6,478 nucleotides of DNA from Gemmobacter sp. (lineage in GTDB: Bacteria; Pseudomonadota; Alphaproteobacteria; Rhodobacterales; Rhodobacteraceae). The first letter of the stretch is position 1, and every line of letters begins with the position of its first letter. Below the pieces are notes generated by a model. It ran no database searches. It had not been told where the DNA came from and saw only the letters and a program-made list of their open reading frames with translations. Where the stretch lies: assembly GCA_030656535.1 (NCBI GenBank), contig JAUSPL010000082.1, positions 1-6,478 on the forward strand. The letters run 5' to 3'. The position numbers and the translations under genes are program-made. Positions 1 through 5,361 of this stretch are shown in pieces.

Positions 1-57
1 GGCCACGCCCGTGGTGCATCGGTCCGCGATCTGGTTGTGGTCGAGGAAGTCACCTGA
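1..57 (+). CDS. Possible C-terminal tail of an upstream gene (partial)
   Basis: Frame 1 is open from the first base to a TGA at 55-57 and reads GHARGASVRDLVVVEEVT. The codons are mostly G/C-ending, as in the genuine genes further right. The stop lies only seven bases before the apparent left end of the IS481 remnant, which would fit an element inserted just downstream of a gene. Eighteen residues are too few to assign a family, and an open frame this short can occur by chance. The function is unknown. Confidence 0.3.
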   Translation, partial: GHARGASVRDLVVVEEVT

Positions 58-120
58 CCCCGGCTGTCTGATCCCCCGAATTGATGGTGCGATCCTTTCT
101 CGGGACTGGAAGGAAGCGCT

Positions 121-1228
121 GTGGGACATGTCCGTCACCAAGTCGGCACGACCACGGTCGCGGTCAGAGAGTCTGGACAGAAATCGCAAGCCTCGCTCGC
201 GCGGCCGAACCGGGAACGGGGCCAACGCCAAGACGGTCGCGACGTGGCGCAAGCGCGCGGCGGCTGAGGATCTGAAGACCGGTCCGTCAGAGCCGCGGTC
301 CACGGTTTTGACCGAGGCACAAAAGGCGATGGTCGTCGCAATCCGGCGCCACAGGCTGCTGCCGCTGGACGGCGCCTTTACCGACGATCCCGCACTTGAC
401 ACGGTCTGCGCTGCATCGGGGCCCCCATCGGCATGGCATCTCACGCTTGCCGGATGTCTTTGGCGACAATCCTGCGAGGCAGAAGTTCAAGCGCTGCCCC
501 ATCGAGTTCTTCCACATCCGTTGCCCTGAAATGGTTTGTCCGCAAGCTATGTGTGGGGACATCGTCAAAGTGCAGACCGCCGCCGGCAAGCGCCTTCTTT
601 GTGGGCATCGACCGTTCTGCCACGTTCACCTTCGAACAACTAATTGAAAAAGCTTCCAGAAAGCCTGCATGGGGGTTTCGGCAACACATGGTTGAAGGCG
701 TGCCGTATCAGGTCCATACGGTTCTCACCGAAAACGGCCTCCAGATCGCTCCGCAGCGCAACAACTGCCTCCAGGTCGACGCGCAGCCGCGGAACCGCAA
801 CACCCTCTATTCCCGGCCGATGCGCTGCAACATGATCTGCAAGGCCAACGGCACCAACCACCGGCTGACCAAGCCCAACCATCCGTGCAGCCACGCGGAT
901 CAGAAAGCGGTCTGGGGACCGATTTCCAGAGGGGCCGCCGGGTCGATCGCTCGGTCGAACGCCCGGTGGACCGCCAGGTCGAGCCGACGAACCGCACCAT
1001 CAGGGACGCGACCGTGAAACGGTTCCACCACAACAGCCACGACCCGCTGCAAACCGACCTCACCGACGTCCTCTTGGGTCGGGTGAACCCTCGTCCCCTG
1101 AAACTTCGCCCGACGGTTCAAGACGCCCGACGGTCTCTCGCCCAACGAACGCATCTGCAGGATTCGGACATCAGAGCCAGATCGATTCTTCCTAAACCTG
1201 ATCTACCAGATGCCGGGACCGAACACCC
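121..1228 (+). pseudogene. IS481-family DDE transposase, multiply frameshifted
   Basis: Pieces of an IS481 transposase (HTH followed by an integrase-core DDE domain) appear in order but in shifting frames. From GTG 121 the reading is VGHVRHQVGTTTVAV and SQASLARP (frame 1). It continues with KTVATWRKRAAAEDLKTGP and AMVVAIRRHRLLPLD (frame 2), then LTRSALHR, RHGISRLPDV and RQKFKRCPIEFFHI (frame 3). Frame 1 then gives FVGIDRSATFTF, HTVLTENG and NHRLTKPNHP; frame 3 gives NRTIRDATVKRFHHNSHD; frame 1 gives SEPDRFFLNLIYQMPGPNT at the end. The first catalytic Asp (in GIDR) and the Glu (in QVEP) remain. The second Asp of the usual LTDNG is Glu here. At least five frame changes are needed, so no functional transposase can be made. 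The usual stop after the final PNT is not seen. Confidence 0.85.
941..988 (+). repeat. Four-unit imperfect 12-bp tandem repeat
   Basis: Four consecutive 12-bp units start with GGTCGA, GGTCGA, GGTGGA and GGTCGA at 941, 953, 965 and 977. In frame 3 they encode VDRS, VERP, VDRQ and VEPT. They lie where an intact IS481 transposase has a single GQVERMN motif carrying the catalytic Glu, so the repeat looks like local slippage or expansion within the dead transposase. The units differ at several positions, so it is not a recent perfect microsatellite. Confidence 0.65.
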
Positions 1229-1229
1229 A

Positions 1230-1378
1230 GGCATCCCGGGCGACAATGTCACCACGCACTTGCCGGGGGCCTTTATCGCGCATTGATCCGCAGTTGTTCG
1301 AGGAACAGGGCTCAATCGTCTTTGTGATCCTTGTCGCCATGGTTCTGGGGAACCTGATGATCTTGATCATCGGCTCCA
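1230..1378 (+). pseudogene. Fragment of a TctA-like tripartite tricarboxylate transporter large subunit
   Basis: Frame 3 reads GIPGDNVTTHLPGAFIAH and then hits a stop at 1284. From about 1282, frame 1 continues IDPQLFEEQGSIVF and then VILVAMVLGNLMILIIG. This order resembles the conserved segment of TctA proteins (large membrane subunits of the TTT uptake systems): a GIPG motif, a small-residue helix, a PGPQLF-like motif, then a hydrophobic helix with GN followed by aliphatic residues. One frameshift or small deletion near 1284 removes part of the PGP motif. Only about 50 of roughly 500 residues remain, bounded on both sides by IS481 sequence, so it cannot be functional. The assignment is from memory of family motifs; an unrelated membrane-protein scrap is the alternative. 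Confidence 0.5.
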
Positions 1379-1525
1379 GGTTCAGCCGCGCGAGCGACGC
1401 TTGCGATTGCTGAAGTACAGCTTTGACGGCGACCGTGGTCGTGGCGCCTTCGTGACGGACATGTCCCATAGCGCTTCCTTCCAGTCCCGAGAAAGGATCG
1501 CACCATCAAGTCGTAGGATCAGACA
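1379..1525 (-). mobile_element. Inverted left-end fragment of an IS481-family element (copy 2)
   Basis: Read on the minus strand from 1525, this begins TGTCTGATCC and follows copy 1 (65-212) at roughly 85% identity by my own count, including an exact 40-base stretch. It carries the start of the same transposase: ATG at 1469-1467, then GHVRHEGATTTVAVKAVLQQ and SQASLARLN. Homology stops at about 1379, where the transporter-like fragment begins. Only the terminal 147 bp and about 30 codons survive. The transposase start is ATG here but GTG in copy 1. The mismatches, concentrated around the codons after VAV, show that the two copies are diverged relatives and not a recent duplication. Confidence 0.75.
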
Positions 1526-1758
1526 GCGAGGCCATCAATCACGAGGTCGAGCCGACTTTTCGACAAAACCCGCCGTTTGTAATTGTGTCACCATCGGCTG
1601 GAGATCATGACGACATCTTGAATGGGTGTCAGCTTCGGCCTGAGTCGCCAATCCGGCCCTGCTTATCCCGAGAACCATTTTAAAGAACCTGCATTGGCTG
1701 GAGCAGCAGTGGCAGCTTGCCCTAACGACAAGGGGCAGCTCGACGCTGTCTTGGCTGA
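1526..1758. other. Intergenic stretch without a recognisable gene
   Basis: Between the IS remnant and the stop of the regulator gene I see no convincing coding sequence. A plus-strand frame that opens at 1622 merely runs into the regulator in antisense. A 19-codon minus-strand frame (1594-1535) has no ribosome-binding site and no recognisable family. The local sequence is poorer in G/C than the genes to the right. The only structured element is the hairpin at 1714-1740. Confidence 0.5.
1714..1740 (-). terminator. Hairpin downstream of the regulator gene
   Basis: AGCTTGCCC (1714-1722) pairs with GGGCAGCT (1733-1740), forming an 8-bp stem with one bulged T and a 10-base loop. It begins 18 bases beyond the stop codon of the minus-strand regulator, a normal place for a terminator. 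There is no T tract after it on the minus strand, so it is either a weak intrinsic terminator or a 3'-end stabilising stem. Confidence 0.35.
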
Positions 1759-3309
1759 TCAGAACCCTTGGCGGGACAGTTCACCGCCGATCCGGGTTCT
1801 GATGCCGCCGTCAACCATCGGGAAGGCAGCAAAGAAATGGGCGGCAGAGGCCTCCGGTTTGCGGCGGCGCACGTCCTGTCGCCAGCGCGCGGCCTGCTGG
1901 TGACGGCCGTCCAGCCCGTTGGCGACGACCGCGATCATCGCGATCAGGTAGTGCGCGCCGGGCGTGTTTGCGGCCCGGTCCGCCCAGCGCGCGGCGGCGT
2001 GCGTGTCGCCCGTCTGTATCAGTGACAGGGCACGGACCCCGTGCATTCCATAAAGCAGCGGATCAAGCGGGCTAAGGTTCAGCGCTGTCTCCAGCCCTGT
2101 TTCGACAGCGGGAGCATTGCCGGTCAGCATTGCTGTGAAGGCGCTGGCATAGAACCCTTGCGCGTAGTTCGGGTTCAGATCGATGGCCCGGTTCAGCCAT
2201 GTGGCGGCGGCATCGGGGTCGCCGGTCAGCCAGAAAGATCGCCCCATGGTGTAATGGGTGAAGGCGTCAAGCGGGTCCAGCTCCAACCCCCGTTCCGCAT
2301 GCCGCCGCGCAGCCGCCACTGCGGCGCGGTCATCCGGGCCCAGATGCAAGAAAGCATCTAGAAAACTGGTGAAGGATAACCCCGCATGAGCGCGGGCAAA
2401 GCGCGGGTCCCGCGCCACAGCCTGTTCGAAGAAATGATGTGCCTTGCGGTTCGCCTCAGGCGTAAAGCGGTAAAGCTGGCTGAGCCCGAGGTGATAGCTG
2501 GCCCATGCATCCAGCTGTTCGGACCTGTCCAGCGCCGCGATGCGCGCCTCGTGTAGCGGCACTTGCATGTCCAGGGCTGCGACCACCCGTGCCACGATCC
2601 TTTTGCGCAGATCCTCGACCCCCGCCAGCGGTGCTGTCAGACGGTCGCCCCAGATCACTTCACCGCGTGTCGCATCGGCCAGTTCGATCACCACGACAAT
2701 TCTGCCATCACGGATCTCGATCAGACCCGAAAGCACATAACCGGCCCCCAGCGCCGTGCCCACCAGATCGAGATCGGTTTCGGGCCCACGAAACCGGAAG
2801 GACGAGCCGCGCGCGATCACCGCAAGCCAACGTATGCGCGACAAGGCCTGGATGATCTCATGCGGGATCGCCTCGGCCAGAATGGGCAGGTCGGGCATCG
2901 CGCCCAAGGGGCGGAACGGCAAGATCGCGATGGATGGCCGCGAAAGATCGGCGCTTTGCGTGGTGTCATCGTTCGGCTTTGCCTTGGGGCTTTCCGGGCG
3001 CAGGTCCGATACCGGGGCGACGAACCGGAAGCCCCGGCCATGCACGGTCTGGATCACGCTCTGGCGGGTGCCATCGTCATCCAACGCCTGGCGGGCAGAC
3101 CGGATGCGGCTTGAGATACTGGCGTCGGACACCGCCGCCCCGTTCCAGACGGCGGTGGCCAGCATATCCTTGGGCACCATACGGTGACGGTTGCGAACCA
3201 GGTGGATGATAAGCGACAGGACCTGCGGTTCCAGCCGCACGGGCGCGCCATCGCGGGTCAGTTGGAACTGCTCCGGATCAAGCCGGAAATGTCCGAATGT
3301 CCAAGCCAT
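1759..3309 (-). CDS. Winged-helix transcriptional regulator with TolB-like and TPR domains (CadC/adenylate-cyclase-associated type)
   Basis: Predicted cytoplasmic regulator of 516 residues. Residues 3-98 form an OmpR/PhoB-type winged helix: FGHFRLDPEQFQL at the start, a recognition region near SDASISSRIRSARQAL, and the wing VIQTVHGRGFRFVAPV. Residues 122-250 match the TolB-like module found in TPR regulators and class III cyclases (PSIAILPF, the WLAVIARGSSFRFRG stretch, GYVLSGLIEIRDGRI). Residues 268-460 hold helical TPR-like repeats, for instance ARRHAERGLELDPLDAFTHY and ATWLNRAIDLNPNYAQGFYA. No membrane segment is visible, unlike CadC, and there is no phospho-acceptor domain, so the TPR/TolB part probably senses a ligand or partner. 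An in-frame ATG at 3345 is rejected because it lies upstream of a perfect extended -10 element. Initiation at 3309 gives MAWTFGHFRL, the usual N-terminus of this domain. The gene is divergent from the cupin-cysK-decarboxylase cluster and is its likely regulator (inference). Confidence 0.88.
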   Translation of the reverse strand: MAWTFGHFRLDPEQFQLTRDGAPVRLEPQVLSLIIHLVRNRHRMVPKDMLATAVWNGAAVSDASISSRIRSARQALDDDGTRQSVIQTVHGRGFRFVAPVSDLRPESPKAKPNDDTTQSADLSRPSIAILPFRPLGAMPDLPILAEAIPHEIIQALSRIRWLAVIARGSSFRFRGPETDLDLVGTALGAGYVLSGLIEIRDGRIVVVIELADATRGEVIWGDRLTAPLAGVEDLRKRIVARVVAALDMQVPLHEARIAALDRSEQLDAWASYHLGLSQLYRFTPEANRKAHHFFEQAVARDPRFARAHAGLSFTSFLDAFLHLGPDDRAAVAAARRHAERGLELDPLDAFTHYTMGRSFWLTGDPDAAATWLNRAIDLNPNYAQGFYASAFTAMLTGNAPAVETGLETALNLSPLDPLLYGMHGVRALSLIQTGDTHAAARWADRAANTPGAHYLIAMIAVVANGLDGRHQQAARWRQDVRRRKPEASAAHFFAAFPMVDGGIRTRIGGELSRQGF

Positions 3310-3316
3310 GCCCGAT

Positions 3317-3325
3317 ATTATACCA
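3317..3325 (-). promoter_or_regulatory. Extended -10 promoter of the regulator gene (leaderless transcript predicted)
   Basis: On the minus strand, 3325 down to 3317 reads TGGTATAAT, a perfect sigma-70 extended -10 (TGN then TATAAT). No good -35 is seen at 16-18 bp spacing, which an extended -10 can tolerate. The expected start of transcription is 3311-3309. That coincides with the A of the ATG at 3309, so the mRNA would have no 5' leader. No Shine-Dalgarno sequence lies before the ATG. Confidence 0.6.
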
Positions 3326-3337
3326 CAATGAACATTG
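3326..3337. promoter_or_regulatory. Palindrome CAATG-AA-CATTG, candidate operator
   Basis: CAATG (3326-3330) and CATTG (3333-3337) are perfect inverted arms around AA. The site sits immediately upstream of the extended -10 of the regulator gene, so a bound protein would overlap RNA polymerase there. Autoregulation, or control of the divergent cluster, is inferred from position only. A 5-bp-arm palindrome can also arise by chance. Confidence 0.35.
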
Positions 3338-3402
3338 GCCTTCATGATTTCTTCAGGACCCCGTCAAGCAATTCAATGAACCGGGTCGTAGGCTGTCAGG
3401 GT

Positions 3403-3429
3403 CGTTTCATTCCACAGACGGCGTTTCAT
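3403..3429 (+). repeat. Direct repeat CGTTTCAT in the divergent intergenic region
   Basis: CGTTTCAT occurs at 3403-3410 and again at 3422-3429, a 19-bp period. A related CTGTCAG lies at 3393-3399, with its TCA 11 bp before the TCA of the first repeat. OmpR/PhoB-type winged helices usually bind direct repeats with periods near 10-11 bp, so these are candidate half-sites for the divergent regulator. The match is short and the second spacing does not follow the 11-bp rule. Confidence 0.25.
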
Positions 3430-3459
3430 CGCGCAGAAATCAACCCGAGGGAGGACAAG

Positions 3460-3822
3460 ATGACAGCCATTGAGACAAGAAGGTTCGACACCCCGGACCA
3501 GGTGCTGGATATGAAGGAACACGGCGGGATTTCCATTCTCCAGATGGCCGATGGCACAACCGGGATGCACGCCATTTTCGAGCCGGGTTGGACCTGGGAG
3601 GCGGACGAGAAGCCATTGCTCGGATCGCCGGACAGCTGCCCGATGCGCCACACCGGATACTGCATTTCCGGCAATCTGGTGGTGCGGATGCTGGACACGG
3701 GCATCAAGACGCATCTGACTGCCGGAGACTTCTTCGAAATCCCGCCCGGACATGACGCCTATGTCGATGGGAATGAGCGCGTCGAGCTGATCCTGTTCGC
3801 GCCGCCCGAACATCAGCACTGA
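3460..3822 (+). CDS. Small single-domain cupin protein
   Basis: A 120-residue protein with one double-stranded beta-helix (cupin) domain. It starts with MTAIETRRFDTPDQ; ATG 3460 is preceded by a strong GAGGGAGGA (3447-3455), which decides this start over frames open further upstream. Cupin motif 1 is seen as MRHTGYCISGNLVVRM (residues 62-77) and motif 2 as GDFFEIPPGHDAYVDG (89-104). Only H64 in motif 1 and H98 in motif 2 match the usual metal ligands; the HxH pair and Glu of motif 1 are absent. Metal binding and dioxygenase-type catalysis are therefore doubtful. FEPGWTWEADEKPL (40-53) resembles small cupins often annotated only as cupin-domain proteins. It is the first gene of the plus-strand cluster, 64 bp before cysK, and may be a ligand-binding, isomerase-like or sensory partner. 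No signal peptide or membrane segment is seen. Confidence 0.85.
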   Translation: MTAIETRRFDTPDQVLDMKEHGGISILQMADGTTGMHAIFEPGWTWEADEKPLLGSPDSCPMRHTGYCISGNLVVRMLDTGIKTHLTAGDFFEIPPGHDAYVDGNERVELILFAPPEHQH

Positions 3823-3842
3823 CCCCTGCGTCATACAGACAT

Positions 3843-3867
3843 GGCCGGACCGATGCAGGCTCCGGCC
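3843..3867 (+). promoter_or_regulatory. GC-rich hairpin between cupin gene and cysK
   Basis: GGCCGGA (3843-3849) and TCCGGCC (3861-3867) are perfect inverted arms around an 11-base loop. The stem ends four bases before the cysK Shine-Dalgarno GGAAGGAGA (3872-3880). There is no T tract, so it is not a classical terminator. It could be a partial attenuator, an mRNA processing or stability element, or a structure that modulates translation of cysK. The role is inferred from position. Confidence 0.45.
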
Positions 3868-3886
3868 CCCTGGAAGGAGACATCAG

Positions 3887-4966
3887 ATGGATGCGATGAC
3901 GATCCGCAGGACACGGGGGCGCGGGCGCCTCTACGACTCGATCCTCGACACGGTGGGCGATACGCCGGTCATCCGGGTGAACAACCTCGCACCCGAAGGG
4001 GTCAGGCTTTACGTCAAGGCCGAGGCGTTCAACCCGGGTGCGTCGATCAAGGATCGTCTGGCGCTGAACATCATCGAGGCGGCGGAGAAGTCCGGAGCCC
4101 TGACCCCCGGTCAGACGGTGGTCGAGGCGACAAGCGGCAATACCGGGATCGGGCTGGCGATGGTCTGCGCGCAAAAGGGCTACCCGCTTGTCGTGACCAT
4201 GGCCGACAGCTTTTCCGTCGAACGGCGGCGCCTGATGCGGATGCTGGGCGCAAGGGTCGTGCTGACCCCGCGTGCCAGCAAGGGCACGGGCATGTATATG
4301 AAGGCGGTGGAACTGGCCGAGAAACACGGCTGGTTTCTGGCCCGTCAGTTCGAGACCGCCGCCAATGCCGATATCCACGAGGCCACAACCGCGCGCGAGA
4401 TCATCGGCGATTTCGCGGGCGACCGGCTGGATTATGTCGTCACCGGCTATGGCACCGGCGGGACTGTGACCGGCCTTGCGCGGGTGTTGCGCAAGGAACG
4501 GCCCGAGACCCGGATCATCCTGACGGAACCGGCCAATGCCGCGTTGATCGGCAGCGGGATCGCGCAGGCGCGTGGCGCGGGCGGCGCCCCGGCGCAGAGC
4601 CACCCGGCTTTCGAGCCGCATCCGATCCAGGGCTGGACCCCCGACTTCATCCCGCTGGTGCTGCAAGAGGCGCTGGACAACGGCGGTTATGACGACTTGA
4701 TCCCGATTGCCGGGGCGGATGGCATCGCCTGGGCGCGCAAGCTGGCAGCGCATGAGGGGATACTGACGGGGATTTCGGGCGGTGCAAGCTTTGCCGTGGC
4801 CATGCAGATCGCCGAACAGGCACCCCCCGGCACGGTGATCCTGTGCATGCTGCCCGACACGGGCGAGCGCTATCTGACCACGCCGCTGTTCGAAGGCATT
4901 CCCGAGAACATGGACGACGAGGAGATGGCCTTGTCCCTGTCCACGCCCGGTTATCGGATGGGGTGA
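3887..4966 (+). CDS. cysK: Cysteine synthase A-type PLP enzyme (O-acetylserine sulfhydrylase family)
   Basis: A 359-residue fold-type II PLP enzyme. The family replaces the beta-substituent of O-acetylserine with sulfide to form cysteine in the cytoplasm. Landmarks: LDTVGDTPVIRV (20-31); catalytic lysine K55 in NPGASIKDR; the substrate/PLP loop TSGNTG (82-87); phosphate-binding GTGGT (189-193); HPIQGWTPDF (245-254); GISGGA (295-300) where many homologues have GISSGA; and LPDTGERYL (322-330). It is longer than the common ~310-residue CysK. There is a short basic N-terminal extension, about 15 residues of Gly/Ala-rich insert at 222-240, and a C-terminal tail after the family's LFEG motif. ATG 3887 has the Shine-Dalgarno GGAAGGAGA six bases upstream. 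It lies between a cupin gene and a PLP decarboxylase gene, so a dedicated role with another nucleophile is possible. Fold and chemistry class are secure; the exact substrate is not. Confidence 0.88.
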   Translation: MDAMTIRRTRGRGRLYDSILDTVGDTPVIRVNNLAPEGVRLYVKAEAFNPGASIKDRLALNIIEAAEKSGALTPGQTVVEATSGNTGIGLAMVCAQKGYPLVVTMADSFSVERRRLMRMLGARVVLTPRASKGTGMYMKAVELAEKHGWFLARQFETAANADIHEATTAREIIGDFAGDRLDYVVTGYGTGGTVTGLARVLRKERPETRIILTEPANAALIGSGIAQARGAGGAPAQSHPAFEPHPIQGWTPDFIPLVLQEALDNGGYDDLIPIAGADGIAWARKLAAHEGILTGISGGASFAVAMQIAEQAPPGTVILCMLPDTGERYLTTPLFEGIPENMDDEEMALSLSTPGYRMG

Positions 4967-5059
4967 CGCGCCCCTGCATCCAGCAAGGCTGGTCAACGAT
5001 GATCCCCCACAGCAAAGGAAAGACAGCAAGCAGCTTCACAGGATGCGGCGCAGAAGCGC

Positions 5060-5311
5060 TTGGGCCGATCAGGCCGAACTGGACAAGACGGCCGCTGTTT
5101 CGGCCCGTATCGGCAACAGGAATATGCCCGACAAGGTCCTTGGATCAGGTCCGACGTTGTCAATGAAGTGGACGGACGCCTTTGCACCGGATGCATCTGC
5201 GTGGCGGTCGATGCAGAGACACTTGGTGACCATGCGCGCTGCGTGGGAATGCCGGGCAAAGCTGTCCTGCCCATCGGCGCGACTGTCGTGATCCGTCCCG
5301 ATCCCGGCTGA
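5060..5311 (+). CDS. Possible small cysteine-containing protein, unidentified
   Basis: An open frame of 83 codons from a TTG at 5060 to TGA at 5309-5311. The second half has G/C-ending codon use like the neighbouring genes and reads VNEVDGRLCTGCICVAVD, then ETLGDHARCVGMPGKAVLP, then IGATVVIRPDPG. Four cysteines fall between residues 42 and 62. Against it: a TTG start without a Shine-Dalgarno sequence, a less convincing first third, and a competing frame at 5043-5291. I recognise no family. If the real gene begins in the other frame and shifts, this would be a pseudogene. Confidence 0.25.
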   Translation: MGRSGRTGQDGRCFGPYRQQEYARQGPWIRSDVVNEVDGRLCTGCICVAVDAETLGDHARCVGMPGKAVLPIGATVVIRPDPG

Positions 5312-5351
5312 CGGGTCGCCCACCCGCAAGACGCAGAGCCAGCAAAGCGAT

Positions 5352-5356
5352 GGAGG
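5352..5356 (+). promoter_or_regulatory. Ribosome-binding site fixing the decarboxylase start
   Basis: GGAGG lies five bases before the ATG at 5362. An in-frame ATG at 5350 overlaps this site and has no Shine-Dalgarno of its own, so 5362 is the preferred start. Confidence 0.7.
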
Positions 5357-5361
5357 CTGAC

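Larger units (their letters stand above)
65..1228 (+). mobile_element. Decayed IS481-family insertion sequence (copy 1)
   Basis: The proposed left end begins TGTCTGATCC at 65-74. It is placed there because the homology with the inverted copy at 1379-1525 starts at this point (63-64 also match). Inside is a frameshifted IS481-type transposase reading left to right almost to its normal C-terminus. No right inverted repeat matching the left end was found after the transposase. The sequence passes directly into transporter-like coding sequence near 1230, so the right end seems to have been deleted. The length of about 1.16 kb is near the usual size for the family. The left boundary is inferred from the shared homology, not from a target-site duplication. 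Confidence 0.75.
4967..5361 (+). other. 395-bp spacer between cysK and the decarboxylase gene
   Basis: This is long for a gap inside an apparent operon. It contains two overlapping plus-strand frames (5043-5291 and 5060-5311), neither with a clear ribosome-binding site, and a small hairpin CGGGT-CGCCC-ACCCG at 5312-5326. I see no clear intrinsic terminator after cysK and no convincing -35/-10 pair, so whether the decarboxylase has its own promoter is open. The region may be a decayed gene, a small real gene, or an untranslated regulatory leader. Confidence 0.4.

Noticed and set aside
1203..1469. 88-codon minus-strand frame as a real gene
   Set aside because: Only its first ~30 codons match an IS481 transposase; the rest is antisense to the transporter scrap, so it is a chance fusion frame.
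1535..1594. Short minus-strand frame MVTQLQTAGFVEKSARPRD
   Set aside because: Faintly reminiscent of a regulator or methyltransferase tail, but 19 codons with no ribosome-binding site and no neighbouring coding context.
3310..3345. Longer start (ATG 3345) for the regulator gene
   Set aside because: It is upstream of the perfect extended -10, and the extra 12 residues precede the usual N-terminus of the winged-helix domain.
3184..3459. Upstream extension of the cupin frame
   Set aside because: It overlaps the divergent regulator gene and its promoter, while ATG 3460 has a strong Shine-Dalgarno and gives a complete cupin domain.
3841..4692. 283-codon plus-strand frame overlapping cysK
   Set aside because: It is a shifted frame of the cysK gene and its start lies in the intergenic hairpin without a ribosome-binding site.
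3704..5029. 441-codon open frame on the minus strand
   Set aside because: It is antisense to cysK, which has all family motifs; the translation shows no recognisable domain.
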